Positions 37,118 to 48,959 of a DNA stretch of 64,000 bases are shown here, piece by piece. Under the pieces are notes generated by a model. That model had not been told where the DNA came from. It searched no databases and saw nothing but the letters and a program-made list of their open reading frames with translations. The translations under genes were made by a program, and so were the position numbers. Where the stretch lies: contig CM060171.1 of NCBI GenBank assembly GCA_030549775.1, forward strand, positions 139,842,859-139,906,858. The letters run 5' to 3'. Position 1 is the stretch's first letter; every line of letters starts with the position of its first letter. Source of the DNA: Tamarix chinensis. Lineage: Eukaryota; Streptophyta; Magnoliopsida; Caryophyllales; Tamaricaceae.

Positions 37118-37795
37118 GTTAGTGTAACACCCCAAAATTCACTAATTTTTTTTAAAACGGAAGCAATTAAGATAGAAACACTTAAAACCTGTGAAATTTG
37201 GGAATGTTACCGCTACACTTAGTACCAGACCGGTTCTCTCCGACCGTTCCAGTACCAAGTGCTAAGGCTAAAGAAAAGATTTACGTTAAATTCAAATTAA
37301 CAATTCATAAAAGAATTCCAAGATCATACAACAAAATCAGAGTACGAGAAATTAAGAGTTAATTACAATACCCTTGAAGTTTCAAATAACACTTGTAACT
37401 TCCAAATAGAAATACATTTAAACAAGATAAAACCCGATGGGTCAAATTCCGGATTGCCTACTCACTCAAATCAGGCCTGCCACCCCAAAATAGTCTCTGA
37501 TCTTAAACCTGCACAAGAGGTCTGCTCCCCACCATCAGTGGATCATCACAGGACCCATCAACCAAGGTAGTATCAGTACGGGTCCAGTACTGAGTAAGGT
37601 GACTTGATCACTAAGGCCAACACATAAATACATAAGCCATGCAGAAAAATAGAAGAACACAATCATAAATGCATATGATCAACCAGGTAAAAGTACAAAG
37701 GCCCAATAATCCGGATTAATTACTTAATTAATCTTTTATAAAAAGTCGATACACACCATGCCTTTTATCAAATCCATGTAAGTACAGGAACACCC

Positions 37796-38145
37796 CACTA
37801 TTATTGCCGGTGGGCCGGTTACTTGCGGGACAAAGTCCACACCACTATTATTCGCCGGTGGATCTGTCACTTGCGGGATAAATTCCACACCACTATTCCT
37901 GACCGGTGGATCGGTCTGGTTCCCGCTCACATGGTGTTCCACTGTAAGTAATTAGTATCTTTTAAGCATTTGTAACTCTGGTTTGTTTTTATTGAGCTCG
38001 AGTCACCCCACTATTATTGCCGGTGGGCCGGTCACTTGCGGGACAAAGTCCTCACCACTATTATTACCGGTGGATCGGTTACACATAGGACATCATGTCC
38101 TAACCACTATTTCTGACCGGTGGATCGGTCTGGACTCGGCTCAAC
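37796..38145 (-). repeat. CCGGTGG palindrome blocks in the 4.8 kb LTR
   Basis: Two blocks (37796-37920 and 38007-38145), each of three units of roughly 55-60 bases opening CCACTATTATT and holding CCGGTGGGCCGGT or CCGGTGGATCGGT. Each block is followed by a T-C-C-A-C-T word and a TTAGTATCTTT- or TTAATGTCTTA-like word. Confidence 0.75.
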
Positions 38146-38499
38146 AATCTTCCACTTTAAATGATTAATGTCTTAAGTATTTTATTCAAAGGCTTTCACC
38201 AAACATGCACGAATCATAAATCATATTTTCCATAATCATCATCATACTTACACTTTAATCACCACATACATATGATAACACAAAAAACCCCTAATCAACC
38301 ACCATAGACCTTAATTAACCACAACAAACCATAATTCAGTCTCCTCCGTACCCTTAATTTGCTCCACGTGCTATTTTTCATCCCAAGCGATCAAAACACC
38401 CAAACAACACTTACATTACCTTCCTTACATCCCAAATTAACTTTCCACACGTAATTTTCATACCCATGCAGACATTAATCTCCCCATGCAAACCTTTGA

Positions 38500-39175
38500 A
38501 CCGTTTTCATGCAAACCCTAAAATTCCACGTGAAACCCTAAATTCAACCATGCAAACCCTAATACCACCATTCAATCATCAATTTCACCATGTAAATCCT
38601 AATACCACCATACAACTATAATTACCACCATACAAACCTTGATATCATCATACAAACCCTAATACCAACATACATCCATTAATACCACCAGGTAAACCCT
38701 AGATTCCGTCATACAAAACCATAAATTCAATCCAACCAAAACCAAAGATTCACCCATACCAAACCCTAAATTCAAACCATAAAGATTCTTCCATACCAAA
38801 CCCTAAATTCAAGCCATAAAGATTCTTCCACATAAAATCATAAATTAGAATCTCCCAAGGAAAACTATAAATTGAATTCCCCCAAGCAAATCATAAATTA
38901 GATTCCCCCATATAATATCATAAATTACATTTTCCCAAATAACATCATGAATTAGATTCTCCCAAACAAATTATAAATTAACTCTCCCAATCAAATCATA
39001 ACTTAAATTCTCCCATATAATATTATAAATTACATTCTCCCAAATAACATCATAAACTAAATTCTCCCAAACAAACCATAATTTAATTCTCCCAATCAAT
39101 CATAAATTAAATTCTCCCATATAATATCATAAATTAAATTCTCCCAAATAGCATCATAAACTAGATTATTCCTTA
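38500..39175 (-). repeat. Minisatellite of the 4.8 kb solo LTR
   Basis: 38505-38700 has CACCATACAAACCCTA-type units; 38850-39175 has a second unit type, ATTAGATTCTCCCAAATAAC followed by ATCATAA, of about 30 bases. AAACCCTAA occurs several times between 38511 and 38810. Confidence 0.8.
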
Positions 39176-39444
39176 TAAAACCATAAAATTTAGGTCAACT
39201 CACTTCCCTTAGTCAACTTCTTTCCCCATCCTCCTTTTTCATCCTTCCTCTCACACAAACCACATCGACTTCCTCACATACACAACACATATCATCATAC
39301 ATAATTAATACACATACCATGCACAACATACTTCAACTCCAAGTCATACCACATATAAAATATTTAATTATAATAAACATTAGATACATAACATGCGAAA
39401 CACATAATACACATAAGCACATAAAAGGCCTTAGCACTCCTTAC

Positions 39445-39504
39445 CTAAAACGTCACCGGTCTTGGAGCACGCTCCTACGCCTCCTTAGGGATTTGATTGG
39501 GTTC
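39445..39504 (-). other. Splice-flanked conserved segment, copy 1
   Basis: On the minus strand this 60-nt segment is preceded by ATAATAG and followed by GTAAGGAGTG. It contains TCCCTAAGGAGG and GAGCGTGCTCCAAG, shared with the copies at 46788 and 62239. It looks like an internal exon of a leader RNA; inference only. Confidence 0.45.
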
Positions 39505-40084
39505 CTATTATATCAAAGCATACTAGAATTATACTCTCTTATATAATTCTAACTTATTTCGAGGTTTGGTTTTAGGATGACATTTTACTATTCAATAATT
39601 AACTATAGGAACTAATATAATTAATTCACTTATTTTCTTTTGAAAAGGTGATGAACTAAGGGTTTCTACCCTTCTCCCAAAATAGATTTAATAATAACAT
39701 AACTATGATGATGATAATAATAACAATAATAAGAATAATAGTAATAAAAATAATTAGTAATAAATAAAGTACAATAATATTAATGATACTTTTTATAAAT
39801 AGAATATTAGATATTAATGATATCAAAATTCTTAAAATTAAAAGTTGGATTTCTAACCTTCCCATAATGATAAAAATGATATTATTCAGAATTGTGACAA
39901 TAAAATTAATAATGTATATATATACTTATATTATATTTAATAAAGGTAATAATGGTAATATAATCAAAATAATGTTGAAAAATGTTAATAATGTTAATAA
40001 ATTTTATAAATGCGAGGCATAATTAAAATTTAAGGCCTCTGTTCTTCCAGTAATAATCAAAGTATCAACCAGGTTATTATACTA

Positions 40085-40117
<33 letters not shown>

Positions 40118-40811
40118 ACATCAATTATGTAAAAATCTAAGCATATAGGTAAAGGCCGAGATAATTACTGTATCTTACTCAATAATACTCCCAGACCTGT
40201 AACCAAAATTTAGAAATTAGAATACAGTCAATATTACTAATAATAATAATTATAATAATAATAATTAAAGTTGAATTAATACTAAAATTTTGGCTAAAAT
40301 TAGAATAATTATAAATAATTCAAAACTAAGTACTTAAAATGTCTATGGCATCACCTTGAGTTGGAGGATGTAGGTGGAACCGGCGGTGGTTCCCGGAGGT
40401 GGCCGGAAAATGGGTCTAAGGGGGCCAAAAATTAGGAAAATGGGTGATGGAGAGGAAGAAAATTAAAATAATTATATGGGGCTGTAGAGGATAATTAGTA
40501 GGAGTTAATAGTTGGTTTAATAGGTGTTAGAAGTGGCGGATGTGGCGGTGGAAGGTGGTTCAACGTCTCGGGTGAAATTTTCTGTCGAAGCAACTAACCA
40601 ACTTTGTGCAATTATGGAGGCTTGTACCAGATGAATCGAAGGTTGTGGTTAGTTTAATTAATTAGGGGGTATTGCAGGGAAGAGCTTGGTAGCAAGAGGA
40701 GGTGTTTAAGTTGGCCGGGGAAGGAGATAATGGCGTCTGATGGGGCGGTGGCAGGCAGATCTCTCTTAGGGTTTTCAAGAAGAAGAAGTCTCGAAAACAT
40801 CCACCATTAGG

Positions 40812-40820
40812 CTATTTATA
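40812..40820 (-). promoter_or_regulatory. Probable TATA box of the 4.8 kb solo LTR
   Basis: The minus strand reads CTCTATAAATAGCC, a strong plant TATA box. Downstream on the minus strand lies a pyrimidine-rich leader containing CCGCCCCATCAGACGCC (40735-40751), shared with the LTR at 59515-64000. Confidence 0.6.
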
Positions 40821-41930
40821 GAGTTTATATGGGTTATTAGGGTTTTGGAGGTCGGCAGGATGGGTTTGGGTGATAGGGTTTGGGTGGCCGGCGTCAGAAT
40901 TTGGCCGGCGATTGCTTGGGTTGGGTCGAAGGTTCGCGAAGCCAGAGAGAGAGAATGAGCGAGAGTTAAGGGTAATTGATTATTCCAAGCTAATGTTCGA
41001 GCCGAGAGGAAGAAAAAGAGGGGTGAATCGGTCGGTCAAATTCGTCGTAGCCGGTGCCGTCATTTTCGGGGGTGAAGTTGCAAGCTGCGTCGACGGAGGA
41101 GAAGGGAGGAAGAAAGAAGGAGAAGGGAGGTGGGCCGGTCGGCCAGGAAGGAAAAGAAAAAGGAGAACCGGGCCGGTCGGCGCGAGGGAGGAAGTCAGTT
41201 AATGAAACGATGCGTTTTTATGAAACAATAAACAAAACGCAGCGTGAGAACGACGGACGAAGGACGCAGGTAACGTTTAATGAAACGTTGCGTCCTGATG
41301 GAAAAACCATCAAAACGCGGCACGGGGAGGGGGACGATGGAAGAGCCAGCGTCGCGCTGCTGGGCTGGGCGGAAGGAAAAGAAAGGAGAAGTGGGCCGCG
41401 GGAGAGGCAGCCCGAACGAGGAGAAGAAGAAAAAAAAAAGAAAAAGAAAAGAAGAAGAAAAAAGAAGAAAAAGGAAAGAAAAGGAAAAAGGAAAAGAGAG
41501 AAATAATTATGTTGGGTATTTAAATTAATTAAAATATTATGGATATTTAAAAATAATAATATTTGAATAAAATAATATTTAAATCCTATTTTAGTCCAAA
41601 TTAGGATTTTTAAAAGATTTTCCATAAATTCCTTTTTAATTAGCAAAACACCCTAATTTTCTCCAATTAAATTTTTTATAAAATTAATATTAATTTGAAA
41701 CTATTTTCTCCTTCTTATTTTAAATAAAATAATTTATTTAATAAATTTCAAAATAAAATGCTTAATTAGCTAAAATACCCAAATTCTTTTCTAATAAAAA
41801 TACTTATAAATTTCTTCTTGATTTGCCCTAATTAATTCAATTTAAAAATAATTTATTTAAATAATTCTTATAATAAATATCCTTTAAATGTAGTTTATAA
41901 AATTAGAAATTTTCGGGGCATTTCAGTTAG

Positions 41931-42200
41931 CCTCCTCTCTATTGGATACTCCTCCACCATGTGTCCATTTTACCCACAGATAATATGCAAAAACATCCAC
42001 CCACTTATTACACAGGAAGCCACACACAGTGAAGGTCTTCTCCATATCCTGAATCCATCTCTTCATGATGGTAGGGTCCTATTGACCCTCAAAAATTAGT
42101 GGTTAATGGTGATCTGCTCTCCTCAACCAATCCTCCAAACCTGGTGTTGGTATGCAATTGGTGGTGGGGGTCGTGGATCCTAAATTTGGCCCTCCATACA
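41931..42200 (-). pseudogene. N-terminal part of the split Ty3/gypsy gag
   Basis: The minus strand reads PLIFEGQ, a stop, DPTIMKRWIQDMEKTFTVCG, KWVDVFAYYLWVKWTHGG, corresponding to the family pattern F-x-G-x-x-D-P-x-x-A-x-x-W-x-x-x-M-E-K-x-F ... A-x-Y-x-L. It ends at the GTTAG duplication and continues at 37117. Upstream (higher coordinates) is the untranslated leader and primer-binding site of the same element. Confidence 0.75.
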
Positions 42201-42491
42201 TGATGTAGTTGGCTCCACGAACTACTCAAGGTGCTTAAGTGGTGGTTGGTAGCCATTGATATCCTAAAAGCTATAGTTAATTAGGGGATAAGATAACTAA
42301 GCACTAAGAATCGCACAACATCAACATATAATAATTAAGGGATTAGCATCACATCCCCTAAACCCTTCTTGCTCATGGGTTATTCCAAGATTGAAAACAC
42401 TTGAGCTTTTAAATTTAATACTCAAAAAAAAATTTAAACTGTGAAAACTTTGATTTGAAAACAAAACTTTAGAAGTTTCAAGGTTAAAACA

Positions 42492-42502
42492 CTTTGATAC
42501 CA
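42492..42502 (-). other. Primer-binding site of the minus-strand gypsy element
   Basis: The minus strand reads TGGTATCAAAG, three bases inside the LTR end GGGGACGTTACA (42506). It places the 5' LTR of the gag/pol relic at 42506 and above, so the order LTR, PBS, gag, protease, RT, RNase H on the minus strand is complete up to the break at 34280. Confidence 0.75.
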
Positions 42503-42505
42503 TCT

Positions 42506-43696
42506 TGTAACGTCCCCATTTTTCACTACCAAAAAAAAATATTTTGTTAAAACATTTGTAGAAACAAAATAAAAAAGATCCCATGGAAATGAGATATTGC
42601 TGCAATATCTAACATAAGATAGACATTTCACCATTCATGTCATGCTAAAAACAAGGTTGAGTATCTAAACCAACAAAACACAAAATAAGATTAGAGCACA
42701 CAAAATAATTAGCATAAAGGATAGAAATACCTAATCTTCACAAACTAAAGTCATACCAAACCCAAAAATTAGTACAAAATGCATGAGGAAAGGAAAACCA
42801 AAGAAATAATAACTATAATAAGGTATCTCGATCACTAAAGGACCGTAAAATAAGCAAACTCATTGGAATGTCTAACTCTCCTATTACAAACTCTAAAAGT
42901 AAAGGCCCTCTACTCACTTAGCACATTTATTGCATAAGGTTACATGCTCATAAGATTGAGTAGGTAACTGAATAAAAGGTCATACCAGTGTGTTGTATAC
43001 CGAGTAAGCCAAGTTACCCTATTATGAAGGTTCATGATGCACATAAGGCCATCTAAGGCAAATAGATCATGATGAACATACATACTTCACACTCGTGCAT
43101 TAACATACCAAAATCACATACCATGCTTATATGAGATACAAAACATGGCACACTTGTACATGCATGGAAAAACTAAAAGTAATGCTTTGATACTAAATAA
43201 GAAATCAAGAATGATCATACTTGTCACAAGAATTATGAGTCATAGACATCACCACGAATCTAGTTGATAATAAAAGGCATGTTAAACAACACATGGGTGG
43301 ACACAAGACCACACAAGGAATCATTAGGGTTTGTTCTAATTATTATATTAACGAGATGGTGACCACATATTTTACATTATGTAAGAATTTTGAGTGAACA
43401 CTTAAGGTCCCCATCATGGAGCTTCGCCATGATAACACAATAATATTAGTGATTATTGTAGTAACCATGTGAAAGTAAACATATACATTTGTTACTCTAA
43501 GTCACAAGCTAAGATAGTAGTCATCGTATCACATCACTAGGTATCCTAATCCTTAAGTATCGATACCCCCTAAGTACACCAGTGGTGTAAAATAGAGTAT
43601 GAGAGTTACCATAACGAACATGGGTTCACTAGCCTAAAGGCGAAATATAATATAAAGTTACCCCCCAATTAGCTAATTCGAGAGTCATAGATACAT
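42506..43696 (-). mobile_element. 5' LTR (partial) of the minus-strand gypsy element
   Basis: It begins TGTAACGTCCCC (plus-strand reading) next to the primer site. It shares with the other LTRs a CTACTCACT word (42910) and a TACCGAGTAAG word (42997). It is interrupted or ended at 43697, where a further LTR end begins. Confidence 0.55.
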
Positions 43697-45124
43697 TGTA
43701 ACACCCCCAAAATGCACTCCTAAAAATTTTTACTTAAAAGAATAGTGCAAAAGCTAAATTAAAACATGAAAAATGTTACCACCACATCTAGATGCAAGAT
43801 AAATGTCAATCATCTATCTCATGCTAGATGTAAGGATAAAACCTATCCAACAAAAAATTAAACATCATCTATACTTAGAGGATGAAATTCCACGAGGATA
43901 TATCTAATGATAGATGGGAAGTAAAAAATTTCACTAAAAAAAATCATCGTTGATATAATCAATGAAAAACCTATACAATAATTCTGGATTTGAAAACTTA
44001 GCAAAGTAAGGAGAAAATAAAATTTAGTTATAATACCAACACTTGAAATTTTCAAAAAATATATACAATAAATAATGATAAATCCCATAGGGATAAAATT
44101 TAGGGTTGCCTACTCTCTCAAAACCCAAGTCTTCAACCTAATAGCATTAAGTGATCTCAAGCATGCACAAGAGGTCTACTTCCCACCATTAGTAGATCGC
44201 CGCATGACCCATTCAACCAAGGTAGTATCAGTACAGGTCTTGTACTAAGTAAATCACAACTATCTAACTCATGGAGGGCACATGATGCACGTAAGACATG
44301 GTAATCTTTAACTCATAGTATACATGTGATACAAAAACCATTACACTCGTGAAACTACTCAAGTGATTTTGTGAAGTATATAACATATTATTAATTGTCC
44401 ACTCAATAAGTATTAAGGAAAGTCATACATAAAATGATAAGAGCAAGAGACTCATGCAATAGCTAAAGTAAGGCATGTCCATATGAAATATCTTAGTCAT
44501 AACTATCAATGGTACACATGGGTACATATGGTAGTAGCAGAGGACATATAAGACATGCTCTGACATGCAATAAAACATATGGTCATGGATTCATGCTTAT
44601 AAATACACGACTAGACATGGCAACACATAAGGTATGAGTGTATAATGAATCATGAAGTCATGCTAAGTAACACAACAATCCTAGAAAATATCATTATGCA
44701 CATATAGATCATGTAATAAAAAGTGCCATATGGTAGTACAATTATAAAGAAGGCAACAGAGAGACATGCATAGGATAATCAAATATAAAGTCCATGAATG
44801 GACGAAAATAATCGTTATTGGATTCTACTATTGTGATCACAACTATCTGATGATCTTAAATTAAGGGATGAAGACTCAAAGAAATTGTAACAGCTAATCT
44901 AGTACTCGAATGGTACTAGCTTTAGCTGACCCGCCCAAAAATATATCCTGACCACTAGGGCCAAAATATATCAAGACACCTATAAATTAGAAGATGGCCA
45001 TTACAGACCTCATAAGGCACCCAAATTCACAAAATAGAAAATATCGGAATGGTACCAAGTGAATACCAAACCTAACTTGGATAACTCTCCCAAGTGGCAC
45101 CGACTTAAAATCTTTCTCTTTAAG
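43697..45124 (-). mobile_element. LTR fragment of the same long-LTR family
   Basis: It starts TGTAACACCCCCAAAATG and carries the family block at 44103-44250 (GTTGCCTACTC, AGAGGTCTAC, CCACCATTAGTAGATCG, GGTAGTATCAGTACAGG), clearly homologous to 37448-37590 and 59871-60012. Only about 1.4 kb is present before another LTR end at 45125. Confidence 0.6.
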
Positions 45125-45357
45125 TGTAACACCCCCAAAATTTACTACTAAAAAATTTTCTTTTTAAAAGTTATAAGCGGGAGCAAATACTATAAATTTT
45201 AGGGTGTTATTGCCCCACTTACACGACTAATTTCCTCCACTATTCCGATGCCAAGTGTTAAGCCTAAAAACGTACTTTACACAAACTCAAAGATATAATC
45301 ATAAAATAGAGTAGCGCGATAGTTAGATTTTAGGAAATACAATCTACTAACCATAGT
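45125..45357 (-). mobile_element. LTR fragment, first half of a copy split by an opposite solo LTR
   Basis: It starts TGTAACACCCCCAAAATTT and runs to ATAGT (45353-45357). The matching continuation, starting GTAGTTACACAATAAAG, lies after 48959. Confidence 0.6.
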
Positions 45358-46126
45358 TGTAATACCCAAACAAACTAATTTAGGAATTAAAAATAAAATA
45401 ATAATTATTAGGTGAGATTTAACTAAATATACCATTTTTAATAAAATAATAATATTATAATAAAAATAATTAAAGCCAAAAAAGAAAAAAATAATGGAGG
45501 GATCAAATTAGTGGAGGCTATAATAATTTACTAAACTAAAATAAATTTTATGTAAATTATAATAATATTTTTCTAAATTAATAAAAAAATTATTTATTTT
45601 TACTAATTTATTATTCCCAAAATTTAAAAAAATCCCAAAACACTCCAACCACCACACTTTTTTTTTTTTTTTTCCTTTTTCTTCTTTTTTCTTTTTATCC
45701 CCCTTGCCAAACTGGGCCCAGCCCAGTGCGTCCCAACCCTCTCATCTCCCCCTCCTCTCATTCCTTCCTCACGCGGCCTACTCCCCCATTATTTTTTTCC
45801 TCTCGCACGACCCAGTGACGTTCCCTTCTTATTTCCCTTTCCTTTTTCCCTTCCTCCCCTTTTACCACTGTCTTCAACCTTCCCCCACCCCCAATCAGCG
45901 AGAGAGCATGGTTGCGAAGCAGCCATGGCTCTCCATCTCCCCTCACCTTCCCCTCATCCTAACCTATATGGAATGTAGCTAGCATTGCCCTACACTGGTC
46001 CACGCCCCTCTACAACCCCAACATCCCAACCTAACCCCCTACAACCCTGCCAAAAAACTTACCCCTACCCCTATCATGCAAGCTACGCCGACCTGTATGT
46101 CGGCAGGCAACCAACCACCCCTCCCC

Positions 46127-46136
46127 TATATATATA
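46127..46136 (+). promoter_or_regulatory. Probable TATA box of the plus-oriented LTR
   Basis: TATATATATA flanked by C-runs (CCCC on both sides), in a GC-richer stretch, followed by a pyrimidine-rich leader. It has the same relative place as TATAAATA in the two minus-oriented LTRs. Confidence 0.5.
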
Positions 46137-46787
46137 CCCCTTGTGCCTCCAAATTATTCTCTTTTTTATACCATTCCAAAACTCCCCAACTCCCTCACAC
46201 CCTCTATTCAAATGTCGTCATTGCATCGCGCCACTGTTGCCACACCCACCCTATCTCTTCCCTACACCACCCTCCACCAAACAAGACCTCATCCTTCCCC
46301 TAAATCTCCATCCTCTTCTCTCGAACGCCACCATTGTAGCAACCACCACCTCTACTACCTCCCTTTTTGTCCAAAAAACCTCCCCTACCTTCCCACACCA
46401 CCAATTCCCCTTTTCTCTCCCTCCTTCCACCTCCTTTTCTCTTCTTCACTCTCGACCACTGTCGTCGATGCCGCCTGCGTCGCCACAGTGAGACACCACC
46501 ACCACAACCCCCTCTAACCCTAAAACCTTACCACCTAAGAAAACCTAACTTTCCTCCCCTTTTCCAACCCCAAAATCCCTCATTTTCTATCACCACCACC
46601 CTTGTGTCGTCGCCACCCTAACCTGCTACTCCCTCTCTAGTTGTGCCCTTAACCCTTGTATTTATTTGGTATAATTTTTTTGAATATTTTACTATTACTA
46701 ATCTTATTATTATTATTATTTAGTTAGGAAAAATAAAGGAAAAAGAAGTAGGAAGAAGGTTTAATATTTAGTGTTCTATTTTTATAG

Positions 46788-46853
46788 GTTGTGAACCAAA
46801 CCCTTCCCATAAGGAGGTGTAGGATTTGTGCTCCAAGCCCAGTGTTCTATTAG
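46788..46853 (+). other. Splice-flanked conserved segment, copy 2
   Basis: 66 nt on the plus strand, preceded by the pyrimidine-rich acceptor TTCTATTTTTATAG and followed by GTAAGGATATGG. It contains CCATAAGGAGGTGTAGG and GTGCTCCAAGCCC, homologous to the other two copies. Confidence 0.45.
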
Positions 46854-47999
46854 GTAAGGATATGGTTATGGTTTGGTTTTTCTATGATTTGTGTGCTCAT
46901 GGGTGTAATTATATGTGTTGTGTATTATATGTGAATGTGGACTAAAAATGTGTGTGGTGCAGCTTGCTTTGCATGGAAGTAAGGTAAGTTGTATACGATT
47001 TATAATATGTGTGATATGGGTGTTATGACTTGGTATTTATGACATGCTCTTATGTATAGTTTTTATAGTATGGCATGCATGCTAGGAGGCCTTAGGTCAT
47101 ATTTTGAGGTTTTGGGGATTTAAAAGAGATAAAGAGGGTGGAGTGAGTAAGAAGAAGTGGGAAAAGGCCTAAGTGCCTTACGACCTATGTGTGATAAATT
47201 AAAGGAAGAATAATAAAATAAAGGGTTGGATTAAATCTTGCATGGGAAGTGTAAGGCTTACATGGGGTGGTTAGTCTTTGTATAGGGGAAAAGTATTTTG
47301 GGTGATTAGAGTCTTTGGGAAAAAGATAGTACATGGTTTGGTAGGAGTATGCATGGGAGCTTAACTAGGGTTTTTGGGGGGAAAAATCTAAATATGGAGT
47401 GATATGAGAGAGTTGTATAGATTGGTTAGAATTAGGGTTAATATTAGGAGGGTTTTTATGAAGGGTGTGATTCAAGTGGAAAGATGGGTGGAGTGGGTGT
47501 GTGATGGGTTGGTGTAAAAGAAGAGAAGAGTATTAGGATTTCGAGGTGGCCAACTAGGGTTTCTTAGACCCATATGGAAATTGGAGAGTAGGGTTGTGAT
47601 GCTTGGAGTGGGTTGAGTAAAGTTATGGTGTTGGAGTCAAAGGGGAGTATGGGCTATGTATGGAAAAGAGAGCCTAGGGCCACATAGGCTAGTTTAGGGT
47701 TTTCAAGGAAAAACCCTAGTGAGTGATAGTGAGCCTAGGTGGAGAAATGGGAAAGTGGGTCTTGACCTTGATGCACAATGGATTTAGATTCATGGTGAGT
47801 AGGGTGGAAGGTGAAAAGGAGGTCTTAGAGTCTTAGGAAGTGTAGATGTCCCAAGCTATGGGACCAAGTCATTCATGGTAATGAGTCGAGAGTCTATTGG
47901 GGGCATGTATGCCTATTTGAGGTTTACTTGTGAAATAAGACACGAATAAAACATCAAATACTTAAAGAAAAAGATTATTAAGTCGGAACTAGGTTAGGA

Positions 48000-48330
48000 T
48001 GATTTTTGGTCCATCGACTATAATAGTAGTCAGGAGCCTTCTTGCCCTAGATTGTATTACCGTCCACCGGCTATAATAGTGGGGGTTCCAAGCTCGATAA
48101 ACCAAACCTTGTATGGTAATAAATCATGGGAATGATACTAAATACTTACAGTGGAATACCACGTGGGTAGGGGCTAGGTTAGGATGATTTCCAATTTACC
48201 GGTTATAATAGTAGTTAGGTACGTACTACCCTGAAGTAGTATTTCTGGTCCATCGGCTACAATAGTGGCCAGGTGCGTTATGCTCTGGAGTATCATTTTT
48301 GGTCCACCGGCTATAATAGTGTGGCCCTCA
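48000..48330 (+). repeat. CCACCGG blocks, inverted, in the 3.6 kb LTR
   Basis: Units such as CCACCGGCTATAATAGTGG (48062 and 48305) are the reverse complement of the CCACTATTATAGCCGGTGG units elsewhere, as expected from the opposite orientation of this LTR. Some units are eroded to CCATCGGCTACAATAGTGG. Confidence 0.7.
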
Positions 48331-48959
48331 TACTCACGTTGATATAATTTGAAAGATGTGTAAATACGAAATTAATGGCCTAAATCTTAATAATAGTGAT
48401 TAATCTGAATGGCATACTACATGCATTATCTATCTTTTCATGTTATGCTTTGTCTAAGTCATATGGTTACCTTACTTAGTATGTAGCATACTAATCACCT
48501 ATTTCATAGGTGTTGCTCATTTCCACGAGCAGTGGCCCCTTCTGAGTCTATGCAGGTAGGAGAGGACGATTATGATGACTTAGATGCTTATGATGCTTTG
48601 GGCGGGACTGAGTGATGATATGTTGTACCTGTTGTGGAGTCCAATAGGGCATTCTCCGTACTTATCCTTATCTATTTTACTATCGTTTTTATTTCCCCCA
48701 TAGTGGGTGTGTTTGTATTTAATTTCCATTCAGTATTAACTCTAATGTTTGTGTGCTCTGGTTTATTTTTAAAATGTTGAACTTTTATGGGTTTATTTAA
48801 TTATTCGCATTACTACTTTTAGTCCCTTAGCCTTGTAGTTAGTATAAGATTGGTCAGGGGTTAATCTTGTACTGATCACGATGGTAGCACCCCCGTTTTT
48901 TGTGTATGGTTTTATGTAATAAACAAAAAATTTCAACTGTAAATTTTAGGGATGTTATA

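Larger units (their letters stand above)
37123..41925 (-). mobile_element. Solo long LTR (4.8 kb) nested in gag, TSD GTTAG
   Basis: Edges are TGTAACACCCC (37123, plus-strand reading) and GGGGCATTTCA (to 41925), inverted TG...CA ends. GTTAG stands directly outside both edges (37118-37122 and 41926-41930). The flanks are the two halves of one gag gene in the right order. The sense strand is minus, with a TATA box at 40812-40820, leaving about 3.7 kb downstream of it. The downstream part carries, in sense order, a pyrimidine-rich leader (40360-40790), a splice-flanked segment (39445-39504), a minisatellite (38500-39175), and CCGGTGG blocks (37796-38145). No gag or pol inside. Confidence 0.88.
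45358..48959 (+). mobile_element. Solo long LTR (3.6 kb) in plus orientation, nested in a minus LTR
   Basis: It starts TGTAATACCC (45358) and ends TTTTAGGGATGTTATA (48959). ATAGT precedes it; GTAGT follows 48959. Alternatively ATAGT at 48957-48961 is an exact repeat, which would put the end at 48956. The plus-strand order is AT-rich start, TATA box at 46127-46136, pyrimidine-rich leader 46140-46630, splice-flanked segment 46788-46853, inverted CCACCGG blocks 48000-48330, a second AG/GT-bounded stretch near 48509-48556, and the family terminal region. Pro/Ser-rich open stretches at 45704-46621 come from the C-rich composition and look non-coding. Confidence 0.75.

Noticed and set aside
40870..41528. 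Arg/Lys/Gly-rich plus-strand open frames
   Set aside because: They are antisense to the LTR upstream region, overlap one another, and end in purine-only runs.
45704..46621. Several overlapping Pro/Ser/His-rich open frames
   Set aside because: They overlap in different frames, come from C-rich composition just behind an LTR TATA box, and match no domain. Treated as leader sequence.
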